Positions 63,904-64,000 of a stretch of 64,000 bases of DNA are shown here, in pieces. Position 1 is the first letter of the stretch, and every line of letters starts with the position of its first letter. The DNA is taken from contig JAPTJF010000015.1 of NCBI GenBank assembly GCA_029339195.1, forward strand, positions 186,001 to 250,000, in the 5' to 3' direction. The notes beneath the pieces were generated by a model. The model worked only from the letters and a program-made list of their open reading frames with translations, was not told the DNA's origin and made no database searches. The position numbers were made by a program, and so were the translations under genes. The DNA is from Micractinium sp. NFX-FRZ (lineage: Eukaryota; Chlorophyta; Trebouxiophyceae; Chlorellales; Chlorellaceae).

Positions 63904-64000
63904 GCAAGCACCTGGGGGCGACAGGCGTGCAGGGCTTGAATGCCACTGTGCCTGGCAGTGTGCATGCTTGGGTGTGTTGCGCGCATCATATGTTCTTGTG

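Overview
The window looks like nuclear DNA of a green alga. It is very GC-rich, and its genes are split into many short exons by GT-AG introns with a few GC-AG introns. Several genes end near TGTAA, the polyadenylation signal typical of Chlorophyta. The encoded proteins (plastid-targeted fibrillin and phosphoserine aminotransferase, CYP23-type cyclophilin, Arabidopsis-like isochorismatase) also point to the green lineage. A Chlorella-like trebouxiophyte is plausible, but that is inference. No bacterial operons, tRNA or rRNA genes, CRISPR arrays or recognisable intact transposons were seen.

Layout, left to right. 1-2528 (-): coiled-coil protein cut by the left edge. 2771-5447 (+): plastid-type FAD-dependent amino-acid oxidase-like enzyme. 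6207-8991 (+): GT92-type glycosyltransferase. 9408-11366 (+): isochorismatase-family hydrolase. 11833-16182 (+): RNA polymerase III subunit RPC6. 17140-21075 (-): phosphoserine aminotransferase. 22014-27503 (+): HAS1/DDX18 RNA helicase. 28146-32315 (-): fibrillin with an unusual long tail. 32672-42250 (+): MCM4, complete in 25 exons. 43247-43847 (+): small two-exon membrane protein. 45167-47074 (+): multi-pass membrane protein. 47.1-50.4 kb: gene-poor tract with a broken kinase end, an LRR fragment and a long near-perfect hairpin. 50432-50948 (-): small plastid-type protein. 52184-54587 (-): CYP23 cyclophilin. 55198-58875 (-): tyrosine-phosphatase-like protein. 59062 to the right edge (+): NOC2.

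Most genes are unrelated housekeeping functions. A theme of growth and ribosome production is visible (RPC6, HAS1, NOC2, MCM4). Several neighbours are divergent pairs sharing short upstream regions: 2529-2770, 32316-32671 and 58876-59061.

The most striking structural signal is not a gene. Many introns contain degenerate tandem copies of the edge of the adjacent exon, including the splice site. These 'exon-edge echoes' occur in RPC6, PSAT, HAS1, fibrillin, MCM4, CYP23, NOC2, the isochorismatase and the kinase remnant. They suggest that local tandem duplication across exon-intron borders is a main source of intron sequence here. The second signal is an 88-bp, 95% matched inverted repeat at 49027-49237, a candidate small-RNA hairpin or foldback element. 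Exon borders were placed by eye from splice motifs, reading frame and family conservation.
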